A stretch of DNA of 47,066 bases from positions 1-47,066 of the forward strand of contig NZ_VJZC01000020.1 of assembly GCF_009377185.1 (NCBI RefSeq), read 5' to 3'. The DNA is from Streptomyces spongiae (GTDB lineage Bacteria; Actinomycetota; Actinomycetes; Streptomycetales; Streptomycetaceae). Below the pieces are notes generated by a model. The model searched no databases, had not been told where the DNA came from, and saw nothing but the letters and a program-made list of their open reading frames with translations. Numbering within the stretch: the first letter of the stretch is position 1; every line of letters starts with the position of its first letter. Shown piece by piece: positions 7,228 to 15,439 of this stretch. A program made the translations under genes and the position numbers.

Positions 7228-9216
7228 TCAGACTTGATCCCCCTCCATGGTGCCCCCGTTTTGCAACAGAACGGTGCAGACGACGTAATGCGAGGACGTA
7301 TTCCAGGCACTTTCGCTCACCCAGGCGTCGGACTTGTAGCTGTTCGGGTCGTATCCGTAGTCCTCGGGAGGCAGGTTGTCCTGGCAGGCCTCCCGCCCCT
7401 TGCCGTCCACGGTTGCCTCCTGGTGCGTCGTTTCCGGCTCCAGCGAGGCGAATCCGAGAACCCGCTGGTCATGGGGGCCGTCACACGGGACAAGCTCCGT
7501 CGCGGTCTTGGAGACCTTGTGGAGGCAGTCCTGTTTCTGCAGGGCGGCCGTGTCGGGGATCTTCGCACCCATCTCGCGGTGGTGCCCCAGCGGGCCGTAC
7601 ACCGGCCCGGTGGTGCCCAGCAGCAGACAGGCGACGCGGCGCCCGGCCGTCTCGAAGCCGTCGCTGTCCGGGACGACGGCGTACGTGCGGACGGCCGCGA
7701 GCTTCTCACGGGTCTCCTCGGTGCGCAGCTCGCACTGGGAGGTGCCGGACCCACGGGCCTCGTCCGCGGACCTCGCCTCGTACAGAGCCATCACCTGTCC
7801 GTCCGTGGTGCTGCCGCCGCACTCCACGACGCTGAGGCGCGGCCTTCCCGTGAAGGGAACGTCCGGCCAGACGGCGCTCACACAGTCGCCGTCCTTCAGC
7901 GGCCTGCTCAGACCGATGACGTCACCGTACGGCTTCTTGTCACCGGCCCTCTCCAGGATCGCCATGTAGAACCAGGCCCCACTGCCGACGAGGGCGAGAC
8001 CGAGGAGACCGCCCAGGAGTGCCAGGAGGATGCCGTGGCGCTTGCCAGGCTGCTGACCTGTGCGTACGGGGGGAACACCGAAGCCGTCCGCGGCCCAGGG
8101 ACCGGAAACCGGCGGCGCGAGCCGCTGCTGCGGGACCTCGCCCTGCGCGAAGCGCTCCTGGACGGCGGGCCGGGCGAGTGGCGTCTCCTGGCCGCCCGAC
8201 GCGGTGGAGGACTCCGGAACGGCCGTCGGGGCGTACCACGGTGTACCGAGCCCCTGGACCCGCGCGGCCCGGGAAACCGCCGTGTCGGTCGCCCCGCTCG
8301 ACCAGGGCGGCTCCGAGCCCGGGGCCGGCTGGGTCCGTGCGGGGGACTGGGGCGTGACGATCGCGGAGAGCCCCGCCTCGGCCTCCGGGACGGTGCTCCG
8401 GTGCGCGGGGTTCTTGGCGAGCATGGCGGCCAGCACCGGTTCCAGTGCCCCCGCGCGCAGGGGCGGACGCGGTTCCTCCAGTACGGCGGCGGCGACCGCC
8501 GCGAGGTCCGAGTCCCGCTCGAACGGGCCGTACCCCTCGACGCCGTAGTAGAGCGTGCAGCCGAGCGAGAACAGGTCGGCCGCCGGAGTGGGCTGCCCGC
8601 CGTCGGCCCGTTCGGGAGCCAGGTACCCGGCGGTGCCGACGAGGATGTTCGTGCCCGTGAGCCGGGTGTCGCCGCCGTCGGGCCGCACGGAGATGCCGTA
8701 GTCGGTGAGCAGGACACGTGCGTAGGGCGAGCCGGTGCGGTCCGGTGCCAGCAGGATGTTGGCCGGTTTCACATCCCGGTGCATGATGCCCCGCTCGTGT
8801 CCGGCGGTCAGCGCGTCCAGCACGGCCAGGCCGATGCGCGCGCACTCCGCGGGTGCCAGGGGGCCGCGCCGGGCGATCAGGACGCGCAGGTCGATCGCGC
8901 CCGGCACGTACTCCATCACGATCCAGGGCAGACCGTCGTGCTCCAGGACGTCGTGCACGGTCACCACGTTCTGGTGGTCGCGCAGCCAGGCCGCGTGCCG
9001 GGCCTCCGCGCGGGCGCGGGCGATCCGGGCCGAGCGGTCACGGTCCGCCTCGCCCGGGTCACGGAACACGATCTCCTTGAGGGCGACCTCGCAGGCCAGC
9101 TGCTGGTCGTGGGCGAGCCAGACGTGGCCCATGCCGCCACTGCCCAGCCGCTTCAGCAGGAGGTAACGGCCGGCGATGGTCCGTCCGACTCCGGCGTCGG
9201 GTGCTCCTTCTTCCAT
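7228..9216 (-). CDS. Membrane Ser/Thr protein kinase with extracellular septum-formation-like domain
   Basis: This 662-aa Hanks-type kinase has its catalytic domain at about residues 16-275: P-loop LGSGGMGHV, Lys47 in VALKEI, the catalytic loop MHRDVKPAN with Asp148, the magnesium motif present as DYG (172-174) instead of DFG, and GTAGYLAPE. A Pro/Ser-rich linker (about 280-385) leads to one membrane helix (about 390-415). The outside region of about 245 residues has Cys-containing repeats of the type C...V.C..PH, resembling the septum-formation domain family. It does not carry PASTA repeats, but a PASTA lipoprotein is encoded 30 bases upstream in the same direction. The kinase probably senses an envelope signal through its outer domain, possibly with the lipoprotein. 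Confidence 0.87.
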   Translation of the reverse strand: MEEGAPDAGVGRTIAGRYLLLKRLGSGGMGHVWLAHDQQLACEVALKEIVFRDPGEADRDRSARIARARAEARHAAWLRDHQNVVTVHDVLEHDGLPWIVMEYVPGAIDLRVLIARRGPLAPAECARIGLAVLDALTAGHERGIMHRDVKPANILLAPDRTGSPYARVLLTDYGISVRPDGGDTRLTGTNILVGTAGYLAPERADGGQPTPAADLFSLGCTLYYGVEGYGPFERDSDLAAVAAAVLEEPRPPLRAGALEPVLAAMLAKNPAHRSTVPEAEAGLSAIVTPQSPARTQPAPGSEPPWSSGATDTAVSRAARVQGLGTPWYAPTAVPESSTASGGQETPLARPAVQERFAQGEVPQQRLAPPVSGPWAADGFGVPPVRTGQQPGKRHGILLALLGGLLGLALVGSGAWFYMAILERAGDKKPYGDVIGLSRPLKDGDCVSAVWPDVPFTGRPRLSVVECGGSTTDGQVMALYEARSADEARGSGTSQCELRTEETREKLAAVRTYAVVPDSDGFETAGRRVACLLLGTTGPVYGPLGHHREMGAKIPDTAALQKQDCLHKVSKTATELVPCDGPHDQRVLGFASLEPETTHQEATVDGKGREACQDNLPPEDYGYDPNSYKSDAWVSESAWNTSSHYVVCTVLLQNGGTMEGDQV

Positions 9217-9246
9217 CCGGTCACTCTCCGGGGTGCGGTCCGTGGG

Positions 9247-10701
9247 TCAGGCCGGGCTTTCGGTGGCTTCCTCGGGGACTTCCTCGGGGACTTCCTCGGT
9301 GGCTTCCTCGGGGGGTGGGTCACCGGACGAGACGGGTGCGCTCGACGCGGGTGCGCTGGACGCCGGTGCGCTCGACGCCGGTTCACTGGTGACGGGCTCG
9401 TTGGTGACGGGCTCGTTGGTGACAGGCTCGCTCGTGGTGGGCCGGGTGGTGGGCTCTGCCGTGGTGGGCTCTGCCGTGGTGGGTTCGCTGGAGGTCGGCT
9501 CACTGGTGGTGGGCTCGTTGCGGGTGGGTTTCAGCGTGGTGGGTTCGTCCGTGGTGGGTTCGTCTGTGGTGGGTTCGCTGGTCGTGGGTTCGTCTGTGGT
9601 GGGTTCGCGGGACGTGGGTTCGTCCGTGGTCGGTTCGCGGGTCGTCGGTTCATCCGTAGTCGGGCTCTCGGTCGGGCTGCCCTCGGAGGACGGCGTTTCC
9701 GGCCTCGAACCCCCGCTCGATTTCCCGTCCTCCTCCGGCTCCACCTCCAGCGCCACGGCCTCCCCGAACCGCAGCTCGGTGCCGGGGCCGGGCTCGGAGC
9801 CGGTCACCCGTGCGTCGGCGGAGGGCAGCTCGTCCCCGGCGTACGCCACCGCGAGGCCGAGCGCCGCGAGCTTTTGGCTGGCTGCGCCGAACGACATCCC
9901 GGACACGCTCGGCACCTCGTGTTCCTTCGTCGCGTCGAAGGGCCTGTCCTGCTCACCGTCGCTGCCGACGGGCCGGGCGATGCCCCGGTCCGGGTTCTGG
10001 ACGTCGACGAGGACGACCCGGTCCAGCGTCTGGGGCGCAGGTCGGACGACGACCACGTCGGACTCGTCGTATCCGTTCCACTTCTTGTTGCCGTTCTCGA
10101 ACTCGACGTCGATGCGCTCGGGGTCCTTGTCGAAGGGCCGCAAGGGGTTTCCGCATGAGCACTTCACGGCGGGCATGCCCTTGTCGTCCACCAGAACCGC
10201 GATCCCCGCCTCCAGTAACGCCTCGAAGGCGACGGCTTTGCCTTTCTTGTAATCGTGGTTCACCGCAAGGGTGTCGTGACGCAGGAAAACGGGTGTGAGA
10301 TCGTCGAGATAGTTTTCGATCCGGTCGGCGGTCACCGGCTTGATGCCGATGACACGCGCCCATTCGCGGGCCTTTTGGTCGTTCTTGGGGTCGGTGAGGA
10401 ATTCCTTGAGACGCTCGACGTCACAGATCGTGGGTTTCCTGCTGCCCCCGTACAGCCCTGGTGCGTTGCCCTGCTGCAGACCGCTGTGCGGCGGCTGTGA
10501 CGCGATGGTGGCGTCCTCGCCCAGCTGTCCGTCCTCTTCGAAAAAAGGTGCGAGAGACGGTATTCCGGCTGCGACGGCCTTCACCGCGAACTCGGGTGGC
10601 CCGGAGCCGCATCCGCTGACGATCAGGACTCCCGCCAGCAGTACGGCGACCCTTCGAACAGCTGATTTCCCGGCCCTTCGCAAGCGTGCGCGCACGGTCA
10701 T
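9247..10701 (-). CDS. PASTA-domain lipoprotein with Pro/Thr/Glu repeat tail
   Basis: This 484-aa exported protein has a basic N-terminus, a hydrophobic stretch and the lipobox LIVSGC, so Cys31 should be lipidated. Residues of about 40-225 form a domain with Cys pairs (CSCG) that I associate with an uncharacterised Streptomyces lipoprotein family (DUF6777-like; recalled, not searched). A single PASTA domain follows (about 265-325; VPSVSGMSFGAASQKLAALGL), and PASTA domains bind muropeptides or lipid II. The last 150 residues are short tandem repeats of the TDEPTT, VTNEP and ASSAP types ending in an acidic EEVP repeat. The start is the ATG at 10701, preceded by a G-rich ribosome binding site. 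It is co-directional with the kinase gene 30 bases downstream and may be its cell-wall sensor. Confidence 0.82.
   Translation of the reverse strand: MTVRARLRRAGKSAVRRVAVLLAGVLIVSGCGSGPPEFAVKAVAAGIPSLAPFFEEDGQLGEDATIASQPPHSGLQQGNAPGLYGGSRKPTICDVERLKEFLTDPKNDQKAREWARVIGIKPVTADRIENYLDDLTPVFLRHDTLAVNHDYKKGKAVAFEALLEAGIAVLVDDKGMPAVKCSCGNPLRPFDKDPERIDVEFENGNKKWNGYDESDVVVVRPAPQTLDRVVLVDVQNPDRGIARPVGSDGEQDRPFDATKEHEVPSVSGMSFGAASQKLAALGLAVAYAGDELPSADARVTGSEPGPGTELRFGEAVALEVEPEEDGKSSGGSRPETPSSEGSPTESPTTDEPTTREPTTDEPTSREPTTDEPTTSEPTTDEPTTDEPTTLKPTRNEPTTSEPTSSEPTTAEPTTAEPTTRPTTSEPVTNEPVTNEPVTSEPASSAPASSAPASSAPVSSGDPPPEEATEEVPEEVPEEATESPA
9267..9660. repeat. Degenerate tandem repeats encoding the lipoprotein tail
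   Basis: There are three repeat families in a row. About 12-bp units (core cttcctcgggga) occupy 9267-9314 and encode acidic EEVP. About 15-bp units follow, encoding ASSAP and VTNEP. Units of about 18 bp (core gtgggttcgtc) then run to about 9660 and encode TDEPTT. Units are imperfect but in frame, so copy number can change without breaking the reading frame. Confidence 0.8.
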
Positions 10702-10770
10702 GACCGCTCCCCCCGGCGGTGGTTTCCCCCGTCACCCCGCAGAGCGAAAGCAGGGCTCACGACTCATGCT

Positions 10771-10793
10771 ACTGAATGGAAAAGCCTTTCAGT
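10771..10793. other. Small hairpin in an AT-richer spacer
   Basis: ACTGAATGG and CCTTTCAGT form a stem with one mismatch around a five-base loop. It lies between the end of ctaG and the start of the lipoprotein gene (both minus strand), inside an unusually A-rich stretch (about 10765-10860). It may end the ctaG transcript weakly or belong to the lipoprotein promoter; neither is shown. Confidence 0.35.
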
Positions 10794-10861
10794 CAAGACG
10801 AAAAATGAGAGGGGAGCGAGTTGCCGAAAGGGGAAAAGAGGTTCGGTGCAGAAAGCGGGAC

Positions 10862-11806
10862 TCAGCGACCGCGTGCGTTGAGTGAGGCCAGATAGGCGTT
10901 GTACGCCTCGAGTTCCTTGTCCCCGTCGCGGTCGGCGGCGCGGTCCAGACGCCTGGCCTGCCGTTGCTCGGAGCCGTGCCACTGGAAGAGCAGCGCGAGC
11001 AGCACGAGCACGGAGGGGATCTCGCTGAACGCCCAGGCGATGCCGCCCGCCGCGTTCTGGTCGGCGAGCGCGTCGATGCCGAGCGAGGCCGGCGGGTTCC
11101 GGTACGCCTCGACCATCGGCTCCGACCCCATCATCAGCGCGATGCCGAAGAACGCGTGGAACGGCATACCGGCGAAGAGCTCCAGCATCCGCATCAGATA
11201 GCCGGGGCGGTGCGGGCCGGGGTCGACGCCCATGATCGGCCAGAAGAACACCAGGCCGACCGCGAGGAAGTGCACCATCATCGCGATGTGCCCCGGCTTG
11301 GACCCCATGAGGAAGTCGAACAGCGGCGTGAAGTACAGCGCGTAGAGGCTCGCGATGAACAGGGGGATGGTGAACGCGGGGTGCGTCACGATCCGCAGAT
11401 AGCGGCTGTGCAACAGCATCAGCAGCACCTCGCGCGGCCCTTTGCGCCCCTTCCCCGCGACCGGCAGCGCCCGCAGTGCCAGCGTGATCGGAGCGCCGAG
11501 CAGCAGCACGATCGGCGCCAGCATGCTGATCACCATGTGCTGGACCATGTGCACGCTGAACATGACCATCCCGTAGTCGTTCAGCTTGGTGCACATCATC
11601 AGCATCACGAGCAGCACACCGACGGCGAACGCGACCGTCCGCCCCACCGGCCACTTGTCCCCGCGCCGCATCAGCCGCACGACTCCCCAGCCGTACAGCC
11701 CCAGCGCCACGAGACAGCCGACGAGGAAGAACGGGTCCGCCGACCACCCGAGCCCCCGCCCCAGTGTGAACGGCAAGAGCTCCGTTCCGTGCCCGCTGTG
11801 ATCCAT
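10862..11806 (-). CDS. ctaG: Cytochrome c oxidase assembly protein (CtaG family)
   Basis: This 314-aa polytopic membrane protein has about seven to nine hydrophobic helices and matches the actinobacterial caa3_CtaG family involved in maturing cytochrome oxidase, probably in copper delivery. Family-typical histidine-rich segments are visible: MDHSGHGTE at the N-terminus, FSVHMVQHMVISMLAPI in the middle and PFHAFFGIALMM. The ATG at 11806 has AGGAG seven bases upstream; the longer frame runs through a promoter-like spacer, so I trimmed it. It stands alone, with pfkA upstream in the same direction about 200 bases away. The family call is good, and the exact step in oxidase assembly is known only by analogy. 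Confidence 0.85.
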   Translation of the reverse strand: MDHSGHGTELLPFTLGRGLGWSADPFFLVGCLVALGLYGWGVVRLMRRGDKWPVGRTVAFAVGVLLVMLMMCTKLNDYGMVMFSVHMVQHMVISMLAPIVLLLGAPITLALRALPVAGKGRKGPREVLLMLLHSRYLRIVTHPAFTIPLFIASLYALYFTPLFDFLMGSKPGHIAMMVHFLAVGLVFFWPIMGVDPGPHRPGYLMRMLELFAGMPFHAFFGIALMMGSEPMVEAYRNPPASLGIDALADQNAAGGIAWAFSEIPSVLVLLALLFQWHGSEQRQARRLDRAADRDGDKELEAYNAYLASLNARGR

Positions 11807-11907
11807 CCGCCGGCTCCTGTTTCGTGGGGGTTGAGCGCAGTCTGTCCGCACCAGACTAGAACCGCCCCCGGCGGCGGCAGCCACCGGGGGCGGTGCTCTC
11901 AGGGCCG

Positions 11908-11967
11908 AGGGGCTGTGCCCCTTCAGGGGCGCGGGGAACTGCGCGACAAGCCACGACGAACCCGCGG
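11908..11967 (+). repeat. Dispersed Streptomyces extragenic repeat, copy A
   Basis: The stretch begins with a GGGGC-TGT-GCCCC hairpin (11909-11921) followed by the core caggggcgcggggaactgcg and a CCACGACGAACCCGC segment. I recognise this as a repeat scattered in intergenic regions of many Streptomyces genomes. A related long copy lies at 15991-16065 on the other strand. It fills the gap between ctaG and pfkA (11807-12013), where I see no gene. Confidence 0.7.
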
Positions 11968-12013
11968 CCCGAAGACGAACAGGTACCCCAACGGCGCTAC
12001 CGAACCCACACCC

Positions 12014-13039
12014 TCACAGCACGCACTCCGCCTCCGCGTACCGCGCCTCCGGCACCGTCTTCAGCGTCTCCACCGCCTCCGCCAACGACACCATCACGAT
12101 GTCCGTCCCCCGCAACGCGGTCATCCGCCCGAACTCCCCCCGGTGCACGGCCTCCACCGCATGCCACCCGAACCGGGTGGCCAGCACACGGTCGTACGCC
12201 GTAGGAGTACCCCCGCGCTGGACGTGCCCGAGAATCACCGGCCGCGCCTCCTTGCCGAGGCGCTCCTCCAGCTCGACCGAGAGCTGCCGGGCGATCCCGG
12301 CGAACCGCTCATGGCCGTAAATGTCCTTGCCGCCCTCGTCGAATTCCATGGAGCCGGCCTTCGGCTTGGCCCCCTCCGCCGCCACCACGATCGCGAACCG
12401 CTTCCCCGCCTCGAAGCGTTCGCCGACGCGCGTGGCCAACTCGTCGATGTCGAAGGGCCGTTCCGGGACGACGATGGCGTGGGCGCCGGCCGCCATGCCG
12501 GAGTGGAGCGCGATCCAGCCGGTGTGGCGGCCCATGACCTCCACGATCAGCACGCGCTGGTGGGACTCGGCGGTGGTCTTCAGCCGGTCCAGGGCCTCGG
12601 TCGCCACGCCGACGGCGGTGTCGAAGCCGAAGGTGACGTCCGTGACGGCGATGTCGTTGTCGATGGTCTTCGGCACGCCGACGATCGGCAGGCCGTTGTC
12701 GGACAGCAGGCGGGCCGCCTTGAGCGTGCCCTCGCCGCCGATCGGGATGATCGCGTCGAGGCCGAGCTCCTCGACGTGGCCCTTGGCCCGCGCCACCCCG
12801 TCACGCAGGTGTTCGGGACGGACCCGGGAGGAGCCGAGGATCGTGCCGCCGCGAGCGAGGATGCCGCTCACCGCGTCGAGGTCGAGCTTGAGGTAGTCGC
12901 ACTCCAGGAGACCCTTCCAGCCGTCCCGGAAGCCGATGACCTCGTCGCCGTGGTCGACGACGGCACGGTGGACGACGGACCGGATGACGGCGTTCAGCCC
13001 GGGGCAGTCGCCGCCGGACGTGAGGACACCAATGCGCAT
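12014..13039 (-). CDS. pfkA: 6-phosphofructokinase (actinobacterial ATP-type)
   Basis: This 341-aa enzyme phosphorylates fructose 6-phosphate to the 1,6-bisphosphate in glycolysis. It begins MRIGVLTSGGDCPGLNA and has GGEGT (101-105), PKTIDND (123-129; catalytic Asp127) and the MGRHTGWIA and GHVQRGG substrate motifs. At the two positions that separate cofactor types it carries Gly104 with Lys124. From family knowledge, Asp104/Lys124 marks pyrophosphate enzymes and Gly104/Gly124 the E. coli ATP enzyme, while Gly104/Lys124 is the intermediate actinobacterial group, which uses ATP. It is monocistronic, with a 253-base upstream spacer that holds the terminator of the gatD side. Confidence 0.95.
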   Translation of the reverse strand: MRIGVLTSGGDCPGLNAVIRSVVHRAVVDHGDEVIGFRDGWKGLLECDYLKLDLDAVSGILARGGTILGSSRVRPEHLRDGVARAKGHVEELGLDAIIPIGGEGTLKAARLLSDNGLPIVGVPKTIDNDIAVTDVTFGFDTAVGVATEALDRLKTTAESHQRVLIVEVMGRHTGWIALHSGMAAGAHAIVVPERPFDIDELATRVGERFEAGKRFAIVVAAEGAKPKAGSMEFDEGGKDIYGHERFAGIARQLSVELEERLGKEARPVILGHVQRGGTPTAYDRVLATRFGWHAVEAVHRGEFGRMTALRGTDIVMVSLAEAVETLKTVPEARYAEAECVL

Positions 13040-13209
13040 AGCCCGAAAACCTTCTCCACGTGGGCCGGGAACCGGACCGCGCTGTCCGGCAGGATCGCGG
13101 ACACCCTACCGGCGCGAGGGGGCTGGTCCGTACCGGGCGTCCGCCTGCTGGACGCCCCCGCACAGGTGAGCGGCGCACTTGTCAGACGGGCTGCCGCACA
13201 CTGCGCGAA

Positions 13210-13247
13210 GGGGCCCGAGGAACCGTTTCTCGGGTTCCTCGGGCCCC
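13210..13247 (-). terminator. Strong hairpin terminator downstream of murT-gatD
   Basis: A perfect 15-bp G/C-rich stem (13210-13224 with 13233-13247) closes an eight-base loop. It lies 46 bases past the gatD stop codon, between gatD and the upstream spacer of pfkA. There is no U run, which is usual for terminators in high-GC actinobacteria. The rest of 13040-13292 holds no gene that I can support. Confidence 0.75.
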
Positions 13248-13292
13248 TCGGACGAGTGACCGTGTCGGGCCTGCCGGACCTGCCGGACCGTG

Positions 13293-14021
13293 TCAGGCGG
13301 GCTGCTGCGCGGCCTCGATGCGCTCGGTGCGCAGCGCCTCGTACCAGCGGTCGTCGGTCGGCGGCAGCGCGTTCACGTCGAGCGCCAGCTTCAGCAGCAG
13401 GTCCGCGATCTGCGGGTTGCGGGCGAGCACGGGGCCGTGCATGTACGTGCCGAAGACCGTGTCGTTGTACGCGCCCTCCGTACCGTCCCCGGTGCCGTTG
13501 CCCTTGCCGATGCGCGTCTGTGCGAACGGGCGGGCGGTGGGGCCGAGGTGCGTGATGCCCTGGTGGTTCTCGAAGCCGGTCAGCGGCGGCAGGCCGAGGC
13601 GCGGGTCGATGTCGGCGAGCACGTCACCGACGCACCGCTCGCCCGTGCCGCGCGTCGAGGTCACGTCGAGCAGGCCGAGACCGGGCTCGCGCTGGCCGAG
13701 GTCGTTGATGAACTCGTGGCCGAGGATCTGGTACCCGGCGCACACCGAGAAGACGATCGCCCCGTTCTGCACGGCCTGGTACAGGTGGCCGTCGCGCCGC
13801 AGCCGCTCGGCCGCGAGCCGCTGCGGACGGTCCTCGCCGCCGCCGATCAGGTAGATGTCACCCGAGGTCGGGATCGGCTGGTCGCTGCGCACGTCGAGCC
13901 GGGCCACGTCGAGGCCGCGCTGGCGCGCCCGGCGCTCCACGACGAGGACGTTGCCCTGGTCGCCGTACGTGCTCAGCAGGTCCGGGTAGACCCAGACGAC
14001 CCGCAGGCTGTTGTCGCTCAT
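13293..14021 (-). CDS. gatD: Lipid II isoglutaminyl synthase, glutaminase subunit
   Basis: This 242-aa class I glutamine amidotransferase (CobB/CobQ-like) supplies ammonia to MurT, which amidates the alpha-carboxyl of D-Glu in the peptidoglycan stem peptide. Cys94 in FSVCAGYQILG is at the same position as the nucleophile reported for Staphylococcus GatD. The catalytic His is His195 in YMHGPVLA. The N-terminal VYPDLLSTYGDQGN is typical of GatD. The start is the ATG at 14021; the open frame extends upstream through murT in another frame and is not coding there. It lies 32 bases downstream of murT in one transcript and is followed by a strong hairpin terminator. Confidence 0.93.
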   Translation of the reverse strand: MSDNSLRVVWVYPDLLSTYGDQGNVLVVERRARQRGLDVARLDVRSDQPIPTSGDIYLIGGGEDRPQRLAAERLRRDGHLYQAVQNGAIVFSVCAGYQILGHEFINDLGQREPGLGLLDVTSTRGTGERCVGDVLADIDPRLGLPPLTGFENHQGITHLGPTARPFAQTRIGKGNGTGDGTEGAYNDTVFGTYMHGPVLARNPQIADLLLKLALDVNALPPTDDRWYEALRTERIEAAQQPA

Positions 14022-14053
14022 GAAGTCACTGTCCTTACGTACGTCCGGGTACG

Positions 14054-15292
14054 TCAGTTGCCCACGCGGCGGCGCAGGTCCTGGAACGCGGTGTAGTTCG
14101 CGATGACCTCGATCCGGCCCGGCGGGCACATCTGCACGGCCTGGTCGAGGTTCTCGCAGACCTGGAAGTGCTGGTTCGCGACTTCCAGACGTACCGCGAG
14201 GTCCAGCTTGCGGTCGCCGACGACGAAGATCGGGTGCCCGGTCAGGCGCGTGTAGTCGACGTCCCACAGCCAGGAGGTGTCGGTGCCGTCGGCGCCCCGC
14301 GCGTTCACGGAGAGGATCACGGGGGCCGGCGGGGGGTCGATCAGCGAGAACGTCTCCAGCCAGCCCGCCGGGTTCTTGGCGAGCAGCAGCCTGAGGTCGC
14401 GCTGCATGAACTGCACGACGTCGTACCGCCCGGCCACCGCCTGCACCTGGTACATGCGTTCCAGGGCGACCTGCGGCGGCACGCCGAACACGGCGGCGAC
14501 GGCGGCCGAGGAGGCCGCGTTGGCCTTGTTGGCGCGGCCTGGCAGCTGGAGGTGGATCGGCCAGGCGGAGCCGTGCGGGTCCAGGACGTGGTCGCCGGAC
14601 AGCGCCCAGCTCGGCGTGGGCCGACGGAAGCCGCACTCGCCGCAGAACCACTCGTCGCCGGGGCGCTGCATCACACCGCCGCAGGACGGGCAGGACCAGG
14701 CGTCGTCCTTCCACATCTGCCCGGCGGCGACCCAGATCACGTTGGGGGAGGAGGAGGCGGCCCACACCACCAGCGGGTCGTCGCAGTTGGCGACCACGAC
14801 CGCCTTCGAACCGGCCAGTCCCTCACGCCAGTTCTCCGCGAGCATGCGGGTCTCGGCGGCGCGGTCGAGCTGGTCGCGGGAGAGGTTCAGCAGCGCGATG
14901 CACTTCGGGGCCGTGTCGCGCGCCACCCCCGCGAGGTACTTCTCGTCCACCTCGATGACGCCGTATCTGGCCTCCGAGTTACCGGCCAGCGCCGAGGTGA
15001 TGCCCGCGGGCATGTTGGCGCCGAGGGCGTTCGACACGACGGGGCCCGCGGCGCGGAGCGCCTCCGCGATCAGACGGGTCGTCGTGGTCTTGCCGTTGGT
15101 CGCCGAGACGAGGACCACGTCCAGGTTCTGGGCGAGCCGGGCGAGGAGGTCGGGGTCGAGTTTGAGTGCCACCCGGCCGCCGATCACCGAACCGCTACCG
15201 CGCCCCGCGGCGCGCGATGCCGCCGCGACCGCCTTGCCCGCGGTCACGGCGATCTTGGCCCGCGGGGTGAGCGGGTCCGAGTTGCCTGCCAT
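14054..15292 (-). CDS. murT: Lipid II isoglutaminyl synthase, Mur-ligase-like subunit
   Basis: This 412-aa protein is a Mur ligase-like ATPase with the P-loop SATNGKTTTT (64-73). A zinc-ribbon insertion has four cysteines (CPSC and CGEC, around 205-228), and the C-terminal domain is the DUF1727 type typical of MurT. With GatD it forms the complex that amidates D-glutamate of lipid II in the cytoplasm, a step required for efficient cross-linking. The ATG at 15292 has AAGGAGG upstream; the frame from 15373 begins in the divergent spacer shared with the deformylase gene. It is the first gene of the murT-gatD pair. Confidence 0.94.
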   Translation of the reverse strand: MAGNSDPLTPRAKIAVTAGKAVAAASRAAGRGSGSVIGGRVALKLDPDLLARLAQNLDVVLVSATNGKTTTTRLIAEALRAAGPVVSNALGANMPAGITSALAGNSEARYGVIEVDEKYLAGVARDTAPKCIALLNLSRDQLDRAAETRMLAENWREGLAGSKAVVVANCDDPLVVWAASSSPNVIWVAAGQMWKDDAWSCPSCGGVMQRPGDEWFCGECGFRRPTPSWALSGDHVLDPHGSAWPIHLQLPGRANKANAASSAAVAAVFGVPPQVALERMYQVQAVAGRYDVVQFMQRDLRLLLAKNPAGWLETFSLIDPPPAPVILSVNARGADGTDTSWLWDVDYTRLTGHPIFVVGDRKLDLAVRLEVANQHFQVCENLDQAVQMCPPGRIEVIANYTAFQDLRRRVGN

Positions 15293-15439
15293 CAGTTCTC
15301 GATCCTCCTTGCGAGCGCACCTCGCCTGAGCCTCTCGGCACCATGGTGTGGACCTCAGCCTATCGAGATCCACTCACACGCCCGAATCGCGGCACCACCT
15401 CGGCGCGCGCGTGATGTTGAGGACCGTACCCTTGCGGCC

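Noticed and set aside
9247..9700. A CRISPR-like array in the repeated stretch
   Set aside because: The repeats are short, contiguous, in frame and without unique spacers; they encode a protein tail.
7177..10158. A 993-codon open frame on the plus strand opposite the kinase and lipoprotein genes
   Set aside because: The frame is long only because of GC bias. The minus strand carries recognisable kinase and PASTA motifs, and this frame shows repeats of GG/RR sequence without any domain.
13210..13247. A riboswitch or operator at the strong hairpin before pfkA
   Set aside because: A perfect stem 46 bases after the gatD stop, on the same strand, is explained simply as a terminator.
14022..14765. 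An N-terminal extension of GatD reaching back over murT
   Set aside because: The upstream part is out of frame with murT and arginine-rich. GatD begins naturally at the ATG at 14021, and MurT motifs occupy the overlapping DNA.
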